From assembly GCA_021823365.1 (NCBI GenBank), contig JAKAOD010000085.1:1-9481 (forward strand): a stretch of 9,481 nt of DNA, written 5' to 3'. Position 1 is the stretch's first letter, and the number at the start of each line of letters is the position of its first letter. The DNA comes from Actinomycetes bacterium (lineage in GTDB: Bacteria; Actinomycetota; Acidimicrobiia; Acidimicrobiales; Bog-793). Position numbers and translations under genes: made by a program. The notes beneath the pieces were generated by a model. The model saw only the letters and a program-made list of their open reading frames with translations, was not told the DNA's origin and made no database searches. Of the stretch, positions 1-6,641 are shown one piece after another.

Positions 1-468
1 TTCCCCGCGCTGACCGTGCGCGAGAACCTCGAGCTCGCCGGGTTCGGCGTCGGTGGGCACCGTGCCGAGCGCCGGGCGAAGGTGGAGATCGTCCTCGACC
101 GCTTCCCGCTGCTGCGCCCCCACGTCACCAAGCTCGCCGGGATGCTGTCCGGCGGCGAGCAGCAGGTGCTCGCGATCGCCCGGGCGATGATGGCAGAGCC
201 GCGCCTGCTCATGGTCGACGAGCCCTCTCTCGGCCTCGCGCCCCAGATGATCGAGTCGGTCTACGAGCTCCTTGCCGAGATCGCCGGCGACGGCACCGCC
301 GTGCTGCTCGTGGAGCAGAACGTGACGCTCGCCTTCGAGATCACCAGTCGTGCCTACGTCCTGCAGCAGGGACAGGTCGTGCTCTCGGGGCCGAGCTCCG
401 AGCTCGCCGACGATCCCCGGGTGGTGGCCGCCTATCTCGGCGCCGACACCTCGCCCGTGGCTTCGTGA
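1..468 (+). CDS. livF: Branched-chain amino acid-type ABC transporter ATP-binding protein, LivF-like (3' part)
   Basis: Only the last 155 residues are present; the reading frame is open from base 1, so the Walker A region lies outside the window. The fragment starts FPALTVRENL, the usual LivF stretch. It then shows the ABC signature LSGGEQQ (fragment residues 49-55), the Walker B segment LLMVDEPSLGLAP (69-81) and the LLVEQN switch segment (102-107), which in LivF proteins carries Gln where most ABC ATPases have His. The C-terminus ends at the family's usual place. In the family this subunit works with LivG, two membrane permeases and a periplasmic or lipid-anchored binding protein to import branched-chain amino acids or related compounds. 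Its stop codon overlaps the start of the racemase-like gene (GTGA), so the two are probably co-transcribed and coupled. Import of proline derivatives is therefore an inference from context; the family name does not fix the substrate. Confidence 0.93.
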   Translation, partial: FPALTVRENLELAGFGVGGHRAERRAKVEIVLDRFPLLRPHVTKLAGMLSGGEQQVLAIARAMMAEPRLLMVDEPSLGLAPQMIESVYELLAEIAGDGTAVLLVEQNVTLAFEITSRAYVLQQGQVVLSGPSSELADDPRVVAAYLGADTSPVAS

Positions 469-1568
469 GCTCCGTGCCCTGGTGGGCGGGACCGGCGTCG
501 CCGGGCGAGCTTCTCGCCGTCGACGCCCATGCGGCGGGCGAGCCGGGACGGGTCGTCCTCGGCGGCGTCCCGGAGCTCACCGGCACGACGGCCTTCGAGA
601 AGATGCGGCACTTCGCCGCCGAGCACGACGAGCTCCGGCTCCGGATGCTGCGCGAGCCGAGAGGCTACCCGGCGGCCAACTGCAACCTCGTCGTGCCGAC
701 AGCCGACCCGGGGGCGAGCCACGGCTTCATCATCCTCGAGCAGACCGAGTACCCGCCGATGTCCGGGAGCAACACGATCTGCGTGGCGACGGTGCTCGTG
801 GAGGCCGGCATGGTCGAAGCGACCTCGCCGCTCACCCGGTTCGCGCTCGAGGCGCCGGCGGGCCTCGTCAACGTCGAGGTGCGCGTGGAGGGCGGCAAGG
901 CCCGCGCCGTCACCTTCGAGACCGTGCCGAGCTTCGCGCTGGCCCTCGACGTCCCCATCGAGGTCCCCGGGATCGGCACCGTGCGCGTCGACCTCGCCTA
1001 CGGCGGGATGCTCTACGTGCTTGCCGAGGCGAGCACGCTCGGCCTCGTCCTCGAGGCCCGCGCGGCGCGCGCGCTCGCCCGTGCGGGCGCCTGCCTCACC
1101 GCTGCGGCGCGCGAGCAGGCCCCCCAGGCGCACCCCGACCATCCCGGGGACGTCGGGCCGACGATCGCCTGCCTGTACGGCCCGGCGAGCGGCCCGCACG
1201 CCGACCAGCGCAACGCCGTCGTCGTCACGACCGGCGAGCTCGACTGGAGCCGCCCGGACACCTTCACCGGCGCGCTCGACCGTTCCCCGACCGGCACGGC
1301 GACCTGCGCCCGGATGGCGGTGCTGCACGCCAGGGGCGCGCTCGCCGTCGGCCGACCCTTCCGCACCGAGAGCGTGCTCGGGACGGTCTTCCAGGGCGCG
1401 CTCGTCGCCACGACCGAGGTCGGAGGGATCCCGGCAGTCGTGCCCCGCGTCACCGGCCAGGCGTGGATCACCGGCTATGCCCGCTACGTGCTCGACCCCG
1501 ACGACCCCTTCCCCGCCGGCTACACGGTCGGTGACATCTGGGGCTCGGGCACCACGGCGTCCCGCTAG
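465..1568 (+). CDS. Proline racemase superfamily enzyme with Ser/Thr active-site pair (possible hydroxyproline dehydratase or epimerase)
   Basis: A 367-residue protein of the proline racemase/4-hydroxyproline epimerase/trans-3-hydroxy-L-proline dehydratase superfamily. Seen: VDAHAAGEPGRVV (19-31), LREPRGYPAANCN (62-74), PPMSGSNTIC (97-106), DRSPTGTATCARMA (272-285), and the C-terminal GQAWITGYARYVLDPDDPFPAGY (starting at 331). The first catalytic position, normally Cys in MCGH, is Ser100; the second, normally Cys in SPCGT, is Thr276. Known family members use Cys/Cys or Ser/Cys (epimerases) or Cys/Thr (trans-3-hydroxyproline dehydratase, where Thr replaces the second base). The Thr hints at dehydratase chemistry, while the Ser is typical of the MSGSN subgroup. 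The GTG start is chosen because it overlaps the livF stop (GTGA); an in-frame GTG at 474 is the alternative. No clear Shine-Dalgarno site is seen, so translation is probably coupled. Family assignment is secure; substrate and reaction are open. Confidence 0.9.
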   Translation: MSSVPWWAGPASPGELLAVDAHAAGEPGRVVLGGVPELTGTTAFEKMRHFAAEHDELRLRMLREPRGYPAANCNLVVPTADPGASHGFIILEQTEYPPMSGSNTICVATVLVEAGMVEATSPLTRFALEAPAGLVNVEVRVEGGKARAVTFETVPSFALALDVPIEVPGIGTVRVDLAYGGMLYVLAEASTLGLVLEARAARALARAGACLTAAAREQAPQAHPDHPGDVGPTIACLYGPASGPHADQRNAVVVTTGELDWSRPDTFTGALDRSPTGTATCARMAVLHARGALAVGRPFRTESVLGTVFQGALVATTEVGGIPAVVPRVTGQAWITGYARYVLDPDDPFPAGYTVGDIWGSGTTASR

Positions 1569-1606
1569 CCGGCGGCACCCGGCCGGCGGTCCCACCTCGT
1601 CGAGCG

Positions 1607-1622
1607 TTCGACAGGTGTCGAA
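1607..1622. promoter_or_regulatory. Perfect 16-base palindrome, operator candidate
   Basis: TTCGACAGGTGTCGAA consists of two perfect 7-base arms around a GG centre. It lies in the 141-base gap between the Ser/Thr racemase homologue and the DapA-family gene, about 30 bases upstream of the promoter candidate and about 90 bases upstream of the start codon. The position suits an activator or repressor site for the five-gene operon. Which protein binds it is unknown; the PucR-type regulator in the window is only one possibility. Confidence 0.45.
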
Positions 1623-1653
1623 TCGCCGTACCGGTGCCTTGGATGAGTGTCTC

Positions 1654-1683
1654 TGGAGCGTCGGCGGCGCCCGCCCATAGGCT
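1654..1683 (+). promoter_or_regulatory. Candidate promoter for the hydroxyproline operon
   Basis: The -10 candidate TAGGCT (1678-1683) fits the TAnnnT pattern common in actinobacteria. The -35 candidate TGGAGC (1654-1659) is a weak match to TTGACA, and the spacer is 18 bases. Transcription would begin near 1690, leaving a leader of about 20 bases before the ATG at 1710. This agrees with the strong ribosome binding site found there, which the other genes of the block lack. Read by eye; start-site mapping would settle it. Confidence 0.4.
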
Positions 1684-1694
1684 CGGCAGCAACC

Positions 1695-1702
1695 AAGGGA
1701 GG
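1695..1702 (+). promoter_or_regulatory. Ribosome binding site deciding the start of the DapA-family gene
   Basis: AAGGGAGG, seven bases before the ATG at 1710, is a near-ideal Shine-Dalgarno sequence. It fixes this ATG as the start in preference to in-frame upstream codons (for instance the ATG region near 1647). The mature family also begins about here. Confidence 0.8.
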
Positions 1703-1709
1703 CATCACG

Positions 1710-2603
1710 ATGACTGCCGCGGGCCAGTACGAGCTTCGTGGGGTCTACCCCGCGACGACGATCCCCCTCGACGCGCGCGGCACGCTCGACCTGCGCGCCT
1801 TCGAGGACCACTGCGCCTGGCTCGCCGATGCCGGCGTCGCCGGCGTCATCCCGAACGGCTCGCTCGGCGAGTACGAGGCGCTGAGCGACGACGAGCGGGC
1901 AAGCGTCGTCAAGGCGGCCGTCGAGGCTCTCGACGGGCGGATCCCCGTCATCCCGGGGGTCTCGGCGAAGTCCGGCCCCGAGGCCCGGCGCTGGGCGGAG
2001 CACGCGGCGAGCGCCGGCTGCCCGGCGGTGATGGCGCTGCCGCCGACTTCGCACGCGCCGACCGACGACGAGGTCGTCGCGCACTTCCGCACCGTCGCAG
2101 AGGCCGGACTGCCCATCATCGCCTACAACAACCCCTTCTCGACCCGCGTCGATCTCCGCCCCTCGCTCCTCGGGCGTCTCGCGGAGATCCCCGAAGTGGT
2201 CGCCGTCAAGGAGTTCTCCCAGGACATCCGGCGAGTCGCGGCTATACAGGAGCACGCCGCCGATCTCCAGATCGTCTGCGGCTCCGACGACACCTTCGTC
2301 GAGGCGATGTTCATGGGCGCCGTCGGCTGGATCGCCGGCTTCGCCAACGCCTTCCCGGCAGAGAGCGTCCGCCTCTACGACCTCTGCTCGTCGGGCCGGT
2401 GGCGCGAAGCCCTGACGCTGTACCGCGCGATGCTGCCCTTGCTGCGCTACGACGCCGATCCCGTCTTCGTGCAGGCGATCAAGATCGCCCAGGAGGAGGT
2501 CGGCCGCCCGGTCGGCGGCGCGCGACTGCCACGCCTTCCGTTGCCCGGCGAGGAGGAGCAGCGGGTCCGGCAGCTCTGCCGGGAGTTCCTGAGCCGTCGC
2601 TGA
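1710..2603 (+). CDS. DapA-family aldolase/deaminase, probably 1-pyrroline-4-hydroxy-2-carboxylate deaminase
   Basis: A 297-residue member of the dihydrodipicolinate synthase/N-acetylneuraminate lyase family, of normal length. Seen: GVYPATTIP near the N-terminus (11-19), the GSLGE segment (50-54, equivalent to GTTGE in DapA), YNNP with the conserved Tyr139, and the Schiff-base lysine Lys167 in VAVKEFSQD. In hydroxyproline degradation a DapA-family enzyme (LhpC/HypD in proteobacteria) deaminates 1-pyrroline-4-hydroxy-2-carboxylate to 2-oxoglutarate semialdehyde using such a lysine. The gene lies directly before a hydroxyproline epimerase and a three-subunit amino-acid dehydrogenase, so this is the best assignment. 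Lysine biosynthesis is unlikely in this setting, but other DapA-family lyases cannot be ruled out from sequence alone. Its TGA shares one base with the next ATG (TGATG), so it is the first gene of a coupled operon that appears to have its own promoter. Confidence 0.88.
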   Translation: MTAAGQYELRGVYPATTIPLDARGTLDLRAFEDHCAWLADAGVAGVIPNGSLGEYEALSDDERASVVKAAVEALDGRIPVIPGVSAKSGPEARRWAEHAASAGCPAVMALPPTSHAPTDDEVVAHFRTVAEAGLPIIAYNNPFSTRVDLRPSLLGRLAEIPEVVAVKEFSQDIRRVAAIQEHAADLQIVCGSDDTFVEAMFMGAVGWIAGFANAFPAESVRLYDLCSSGRWREALTLYRAMLPLLRYDADPVFVQAIKIAQEEVGRPVGGARLPRLPLPGEEEQRVRQLCREFLSRR

Positions 2604-3613
2604 TGCGCTCTCGCCTGGCGCTGTCCGCCGTCGACAGCCATACCGAGGGCATGCCGACGCGCGTGATCGTCGGCGGGGTCGGCGAGCTCCCGGGCAAGAC
2701 GATGGCGGCGCGGCGCCTCCACGTCATGCGCGAGCGCGACGACCTGCGCACGCTGCTGATGTGCGAGCCGCGCGGGCACGCGGCGATGTCCGGCGCCATC
2801 CTGCAGCGACCGACACGCCCGGACGCCGACGTGGGCGTCGTGTTCATCGAGGTCTCCGGGTGCCTCCCGATGTGCGGGCACGGCACCATCGGGACGGCGA
2901 CCGTCCTCGTCGAGACGGGCCACGTCGAGGTCACGGAGCCGGTCACCGTGGTCCGCCTCGACACACCTGCTGGCCTGGTCGAGGCGAAGGTCGAGGTGAG
3001 CGGCGGGCGCGCGAAGAGCGTGACCATCCGGAACGTCCCTGCCTACCTCCACCTGCGCGACGCACCGATCGACGTCGAGGGGATCGGTCGGCTCGAGGTC
3101 GACCTGGCGTGGGGCGGCAACTTCTACGCCATCGTCCCGGCGGCGAAGGCGGGGCTCGAAGTCGCGCCGTCCGCGCACGACGAGCTGATCGCCTCGGGAC
3201 TGGCGATCATGCGGGCGGTCAACGAGCAGCTCGTCTTCTCGCACCCCGAGCACCCCGAGATCGACTACTGCCACCACGTCGTGCTCACCGAGCCGCCGGA
3301 CGACGGGCGCCCGGCGCGGGCCGCGGTCGCCATCCACCCCGGCTGGCTCGACCGCTCGCCGTGCGGGACGGGCACCTCCGCGCGCATGGCGCAGCTGTTC
3401 GCGCGCGGGGAGCTCGGCCTCGACGAGCCCTTCCCGCACGAGTCGGTGCTCGGGACCCGCTTCGTCGGGCGCCTCGTCGAGCAGGCCCGCGTCGGCTCGT
3501 TCCTCGGCGTGGTGCCGACGGTGCAGGGGAGCGCCTGGATCACCGGCCTCGCCACGTACCTGCTCGACCCCGACGACCCCTTCCCGGCAGGGTTCCAGTT
3601 CCGGGAGGCATGA
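2603..3613 (+). CDS. 4-Hydroxyproline 2-epimerase / proline racemase family protein
   Basis: A 336-residue protein with both catalytic cysteines of the family: Cys91 in PMCGHGTIG and Cys254 in DRSPCGTGTSARMA. His93 follows the first cysteine. Other conserved blocks are AVDSHTEGMPTRV (9-21), CEPRGHAAMSGA (54-65) and the C-terminal ITGLATYLLDPDDPFPAGF. The two cysteines act as acid and base on either face of the alpha carbon. In the 4-hydroxyproline route this converts trans-4-hydroxy-L-proline to cis-4-hydroxy-D-proline, the substrate of the dehydrogenase encoded just downstream. Context favours hydroxyproline over proline, but discriminating residues were not assigned here. The start at the TGATG overlap gives the expected family length and N-terminus; the nearest GGGAG lies too far upstream, so translation is likely coupled to the previous gene. 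It is clearly a paralogue of the 465-1568 gene. Confidence 0.9.
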   Translation: MRSRLALSAVDSHTEGMPTRVIVGGVGELPGKTMAARRLHVMRERDDLRTLLMCEPRGHAAMSGAILQRPTRPDADVGVVFIEVSGCLPMCGHGTIGTATVLVETGHVEVTEPVTVVRLDTPAGLVEAKVEVSGGRAKSVTIRNVPAYLHLRDAPIDVEGIGRLEVDLAWGGNFYAIVPAAKAGLEVAPSAHDELIASGLAIMRAVNEQLVFSHPEHPEIDYCHHVVLTEPPDDGRPARAAVAIHPGWLDRSPCGTGTSARMAQLFARGELGLDEPFPHESVLGTRFVGRLVEQARVGSFLGVVPTVQGSAWITGLATYLLDPDDPFPAGFQFREA

Positions 3614-4809
3614 GGGCGGCGACGCACGCTCGGACGGACGACCTCCCGGCCTCGGCACAGGTGGTGGTCGTCGGGGCCGGGATCATCGGCTGCGCGGTCG
3701 GCGCGGAGCTGGCGCGAGGCGGGGTCGAGGTGTGCGTGGTCGACCGGGTGGGACCGGCTGCAGGCACGAGCTCGTCGGGCGAGGGCAACCTGCTCGTCTC
3801 CGACAAGCTGCCCGGAGCCGACCTCGCCTTCACCCGCGACAGCCTGGTGCGCTGGCGCCGTCTCGGCGACGAGCTCGGGACGCGCATCGAGTACCAGCAA
3901 AAGGGCGGGCTCATGGTCGCCCGGACAGAGCAGGACTGGCAGGCGCTCTCGGAGCTCGCCGAGCGCCAGCGCCAGCGCCACCAAGGGCTGCGCGCGGAGC
4001 CCCTGGCCGGTCCGGAGCTGTGGTCCCTGGAGCCCAACCTCGACCGCTCCGTGCACGGCGGCGTCTTCTACCCGGAGGACGCGCAGGTCCAGCCGATGCT
4101 CGCCGTACGGGCGCTCGTGGCGGCGATCCGGCACCACGGCGGGCATGTGGTGGGCGGTGCAGAGGTGCACGGGGTCGAGCGCCGCCGGGGCGGCGAGATC
4201 CGCGCCCTCGTCACGACCAGGGGGCGGGTCGCCGTCGGCTCCCACGTCGTCAACGCCGCCGGCGCGTGGGCAGGGGCGCTCGGCGAGCTGCTCGGCTGCC
4301 CCGTCCCGGTCTCCCCGCGGCGGGGGCACGTCCTCGTCACCGAGCCCGTCGGCCTGGTCACCGAGCACAAGGTCTATGAGTCGAGCTACGTGGGATCGAT
4401 CCACGACGAGGGGGCCGGTGCCTCGGTCTCGGCCGTGGTCGAGTCGACGGCGAGCGGGACGATGCTGCTCGGCTCGTCGCGCGAGTTCGTGGGCTTCGAG
4501 CGTGCGCCGAGCCTGGCGATCATCAGGGCGATCGCGAAGCGGGCAATCGCGCTGTTTCCCGGATTGTCCGAGGTCCGGCTGATGCGGAGCTACGTCGGCT
4601 TCCGCCCGGCGACGCCCGACCGCCTTCCGGTGATCGGCGCAGACGAGCGGACGCCGTCGGTCCTGCACGCCACGGGGCACGAGGGGGCGGGCGTGGGGCT
4701 CGCCCCGGCGACGGCGGCGGCGATCGCCGGGCTCGTGCTCGGGCGGGCGCCGGAGACGGACCTCGCAGCGTTCTCCGCCGCCCGCTTCGCTCACCCGGTC
4801 TCGCCGTGA
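3610..4809 (+). CDS. FAD-dependent D-amino acid oxidoreductase, DAO-like subunit of a D-hydroxyproline dehydrogenase
   Basis: A 399-residue DAO-family flavoprotein (DadA/glycine oxidase/HcnC/opine-oxidase B type). The N-terminal dinucleotide-binding motif VVVVGAGIIG occupies residues 18-27, followed by a Glu/Asp-ending strand (VCVVD, 41-45). VNAAGAWA (214-221) and the C-terminal GFRPATPDRLPVIG and GHEGAGVGLAP (330-343, 356-366) are typical FAD and active-site segments. No signal peptide is seen, so it is cytoplasmic. Two small genes downstream encode a [2Fe-2S] protein and a second FAD/[2Fe-2S] protein, the composition of the heterotrimeric D-hydroxyproline, proline, HcnABC and opine dehydrogenases. 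This subunit would carry the substrate oxidation site, turning cis-4-hydroxy-D-proline into 1-pyrroline-4-hydroxy-2-carboxylate. The ATG overlaps the preceding stop (ATGA). A GGGAGG sits only one base before it, closer than ideal, so coupling probably matters. Confidence 0.9.
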   Translation: MRAATHARTDDLPASAQVVVVGAGIIGCAVGAELARGGVEVCVVDRVGPAAGTSSSGEGNLLVSDKLPGADLAFTRDSLVRWRRLGDELGTRIEYQQKGGLMVARTEQDWQALSELAERQRQRHQGLRAEPLAGPELWSLEPNLDRSVHGGVFYPEDAQVQPMLAVRALVAAIRHHGGHVVGGAEVHGVERRRGGEIRALVTTRGRVAVGSHVVNAAGAWAGALGELLGCPVPVSPRRGHVLVTEPVGLVTEHKVYESSYVGSIHDEGAGASVSAVVESTASGTMLLGSSREFVGFERAPSLAIIRAIAKRAIALFPGLSEVRLMRSYVGFRPATPDRLPVIGADERTPSVLHATGHEGAGVGLAPATAAAIAGLVLGRAPETDLAAFSAARFAHPVSP

Positions 4810-5171
4810 GCGCGGGGACGGCCGGGGACGGCTCGGGCGGCGACGGGTCGGGTGCGAGCCGCTCGGCCGGGGACGGGTCGGGCGGCGGCGGCTCGGGCGG
4901 CGACCGCGTGCACTTCAGCTACGACGGGCGGCCGATGAGCGCGCTGCCCGGCAGCACGATCGCGGGCGCGCTTCTCGCAAACGGCGTGCAGGCGTGGCGG
5001 CGCACACGTGGCGACGGCAAGCCCCGTGGGCTCTTCTGCGGCATCGGCGTGTGCTTCGACTGCCTCGTCGAGCACAACGATCGACCGGCGGTGCGCGCCT
5101 GCGTCACCGCGCTGTCCGAGGGGGACCGCATCGGCTCCTCCGGGTCGCTCGGGCGCCCGTCCGGTCCATGA
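4806..5171 (+). CDS. Small [2Fe-2S] ferredoxin-like subunit of the dehydrogenase, with Gly/Ser-rich N-terminal extension
   Basis: A 121-residue protein. Its conserved part begins near VHFSYDGRP (35-43) and contains Cys78, Cys83 and Cys86 in FCGIGVCFDC, then Cys99 in VRAC, a CX4CX2CX12C ligand set for one [2Fe-2S] cluster. HcnA and the gamma subunits of hydroxyproline and opine dehydrogenases look like this and pass electrons between the flavin subunits. The first 33 residues are unusual: almost only Gly, Ser, Ala and Asp, built from an internal repeat, and absent from the usual family members of about 90-105 residues. The GTG at 4806 is chosen because it overlaps the preceding stop (GTGA). 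The in-frame GTG at 4908 would give a plain 87-residue subunit and cannot be excluded, though no good ribosome binding site precedes it. Confidence 0.85.
   Translation: MSAGTAGDGSGGDGSGASRSAGDGSGGGGSGGDRVHFSYDGRPMSALPGSTIAGALLANGVQAWRRTRGDGKPRGLFCGIGVCFDCLVEHNDRPAVRACVTALSEGDRIGSSGSLGRPSGP
4821..4887 (+). repeat. Imperfect 22-base direct repeat encoding a Gly/Ser/Asp linker
   Basis: Bases 4821-4842 and 4866-4887 match at 21 of 22 positions, with a 45-base period (15 codons, so the frame is kept). They encode AGDGSGGDG and AGDGSGGGG. Shorter copies of the gacgg-tcggg unit lie between them. The whole block falls within the N-terminal extension of the small iron-sulfur subunit and looks like in-frame repeat expansion. 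Confidence 0.75.
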
Positions 5172-6580
5172 GCGCCTCGATGCGTGAGCTCGTCGTCGTC
5201 GGCGGCGGGCCGGCGGGCATGGCGGCCGCCGGGGCGGCGGCCAGCCGCGGAGTCGCGGTCACCCTCGTCGACGCCGCGGAGCGCCTCGGCGGCCAGATCT
5301 ACCGGCAGGCGGGCGTCGGACACCCCGGCAGTCCTGTCGACCCCGCCGGCCGGGCGCACGCCGCGTCCCTCCCGAGGCGCTTCGCCCGGCTCGACGAGCG
5401 AGTCGAGGTGCTCGGCGGCTGGAACGTCTGGCACGTCGAGGCGGACGCGCAGGGGGTGGCGCTCGAGCTCGTGGGCCAGCAGGACGAGCGGCCGGGGAGC
5501 CTGACGGCGAGGGCGGTGGTGCTGGCGCCGGGCGCGAGCGAGCTCGCGCTCCCCTTCCCGGGTTGGGACCTGCCGGGCGTGACCACCGCAGGCGCCGCCC
5601 AGGCGCTGCTCAAGAGCCAGGGGCGCCTGGTGGGTCGCCGTGTCGTCGTCGGCGGCTCGGGGCCCTTCCTGCTCCCCGTCGCGGCTGCGCTCGCCCGAGG
5701 CGGCGCCACGGTCGTCGCCGTGGTCGAAGCAGCGCTGCCGCGGCGGCTCTCCGGGGCGGCGGGTGCGCTCGCGCTGCACGGCGGGAAGCTCGCCCAGGCG
5801 CTCGGCTACCTGCGAACGCTCGCGCGCCACCGGGTGCCGGTGCTCCCCGGCTCGGCCGTGCTGTCGTGCGAGGGCGACGGGCGCGTCGAGCGCGCCGTCA
5901 TCGGCAAGGTGGACGCGCGCCTCGCCGCACGCGCCGACGGCCGTCGCCTCGTCCCGGTCGACGCGGTCTGCGTGTCCTTCGGCTTCGTGCCGCGCCTCGA
6001 GCTGCTCCGCCAGCTCGCCGAGCCGGGCGAGCCGGCGCCGCCCGGGGTGTTCCTCGCCGGCGAGGTGACCGGCATCGGCGGGGCCACGGTCGCCGGGCTC
6101 GAGGGCACCCTCGCCGGCGCCACGGCCGCGAGCTACCTCGGGCACCGCCCGACGCGACGCGACGAGCTGTCCCTCCGGCGGCTCCGCCTGCAGCTGCGAC
6201 ACGCGCAGCGGCTCGCCGCCGCGCTCGAGCGCGCCTACGCCCTCGGCCGGGACTGGACCAGCTGGCTCGAGCCCGGCACGGCGTTCTGCCGCTGCGAGGA
6301 CGTGCCCTTCTCGGCCGTCGCGGAGGCCGTCGCCGAGGGGGCGACGACGGCGCGTGCCGTGCGCGGCGTGACACGCTGCGGCATGGGCTACTGCCAGGGG
6401 CGCACGTGCGGACCGGCGCTCCAGCTGGCGATCGCCTCCCTGACGGGCGCCAGCCCCGAGCAGGTCGGGGACCTGCAGCACCGGCCGATCGCCGTCCCCC
6501 TGCCGCTCGGCGCCGTCGCCGAGGAGCCGCCCGTCCTCCCGCTCTCGGGGATCCCGCACGGCGAGCCGCGCCGACCGTGA
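5168..6580 (+). CDS. FAD-dependent oxidoreductase with C-terminal BFD-like [2Fe-2S] domain, large subunit of the D-hydroxyproline dehydrogenase
   Basis: A 470-residue protein of the HcnB/opine-oxidase A type. The first dinucleotide-binding motif is VVVGGGPAGMAAA (9-21), with RLGGQIYRQ downstream (39-47). A second Rossmann motif, VVVGGSGPFLLP, lies at 159-170, and the FAD-closing GEVTGIGGATVAG at 298-310. The C-terminal domain carries Cys374 and Cys376 (CRCED), then Cys404, Cys409 and Cys414 in RCGMGYCQGRTCG, the BFD-like [2Fe-2S] pattern of bacterioferritin-associated ferredoxin and NirB relatives. It would join the DAO-like and small iron-sulfur subunits in one dehydrogenase complex, taking electrons from the substrate flavin towards a respiratory acceptor. 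Its ATG overlaps the preceding stop (ATGA); an in-frame ATG at 5180 would remove only four residues. It is the last gene of the operon, and its stop codon lies inside a direct repeat. Confidence 0.9.
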   Translation: MSASMRELVVVGGGPAGMAAAGAAASRGVAVTLVDAAERLGGQIYRQAGVGHPGSPVDPAGRAHAASLPRRFARLDERVEVLGGWNVWHVEADAQGVALELVGQQDERPGSLTARAVVLAPGASELALPFPGWDLPGVTTAGAAQALLKSQGRLVGRRVVVGGSGPFLLPVAAALARGGATVVAVVEAALPRRLSGAAGALALHGGKLAQALGYLRTLARHRVPVLPGSAVLSCEGDGRVERAVIGKVDARLAARADGRRLVPVDAVCVSFGFVPRLELLRQLAEPGEPAPPGVFLAGEVTGIGGATVAGLEGTLAGATAASYLGHRPTRRDELSLRRLRLQLRHAQRLAAALERAYALGRDWTSWLEPGTAFCRCEDVPFSAVAEAVAEGATTARAVRGVTRCGMGYCQGRTCGPALQLAIASLTGASPEQVGDLQHRPIAVPLPLGAVAEEPPVLPLSGIPHGEPRRP

Positions 6581-6641
6581 GCGCTCGGCCGGCTACGAGC
6601 GGTCGCCACGACGTGAGCGCTCGGCCGGCTACGGGCAGTCG
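6576..6641. repeat. Tandem direct repeat (36-base period) spanning two convergent stop codons
   Basis: Bases 6576-6597 and 6612-6633 are identical over 22 bases; the similarity continues for about eight more bases with two differences (6598-6605 against 6634-6641). The first copy contains the TGA of the large dehydrogenase subunit (6578-6580) and the second contains the TAG of the minus-strand enolase-superfamily gene (6629-6631). Since 36 is a multiple of three, each copy repeats both stop codons in the same frames. Within each copy GCTCG and CGAGC (or CGGGC) can pair as a short hairpin. No T-tract is present, so calling it a terminator would be a guess. Confidence 0.8.

Noticed and set aside
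1607..1622. The palindrome as a LexA/SOS box.
   Set aside because: The actinobacterial SOS consensus has GAAC and GTTC half sites; TTCGACA/TGTCGAA does not match, and no DNA-repair gene is nearby.
432..2255. A 607-codon open frame on the minus strand opposite the racemase homologue and the DapA-family gene.
   Set aside because: It has Arg/Gly/Asp-rich composition without recognisable motifs and runs antisense to two genes with clear catalytic motifs. Such frames are common in very GC-rich DNA.
4919..6559. A 546-codon minus-strand frame opposite the iron-sulfur and large flavoprotein subunits.
   Set aside because: It is antisense to well-supported genes, low in complexity and shows no domain. 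It is a GC-skew shadow frame.
6576..6641. The two-copy repeat as a CRISPR fragment or insertion-sequence scar.
   Set aside because: There are only two units with a 14-base gap, part of each unit is coding, and no transposase, terminal inverted repeats or cas genes are present.
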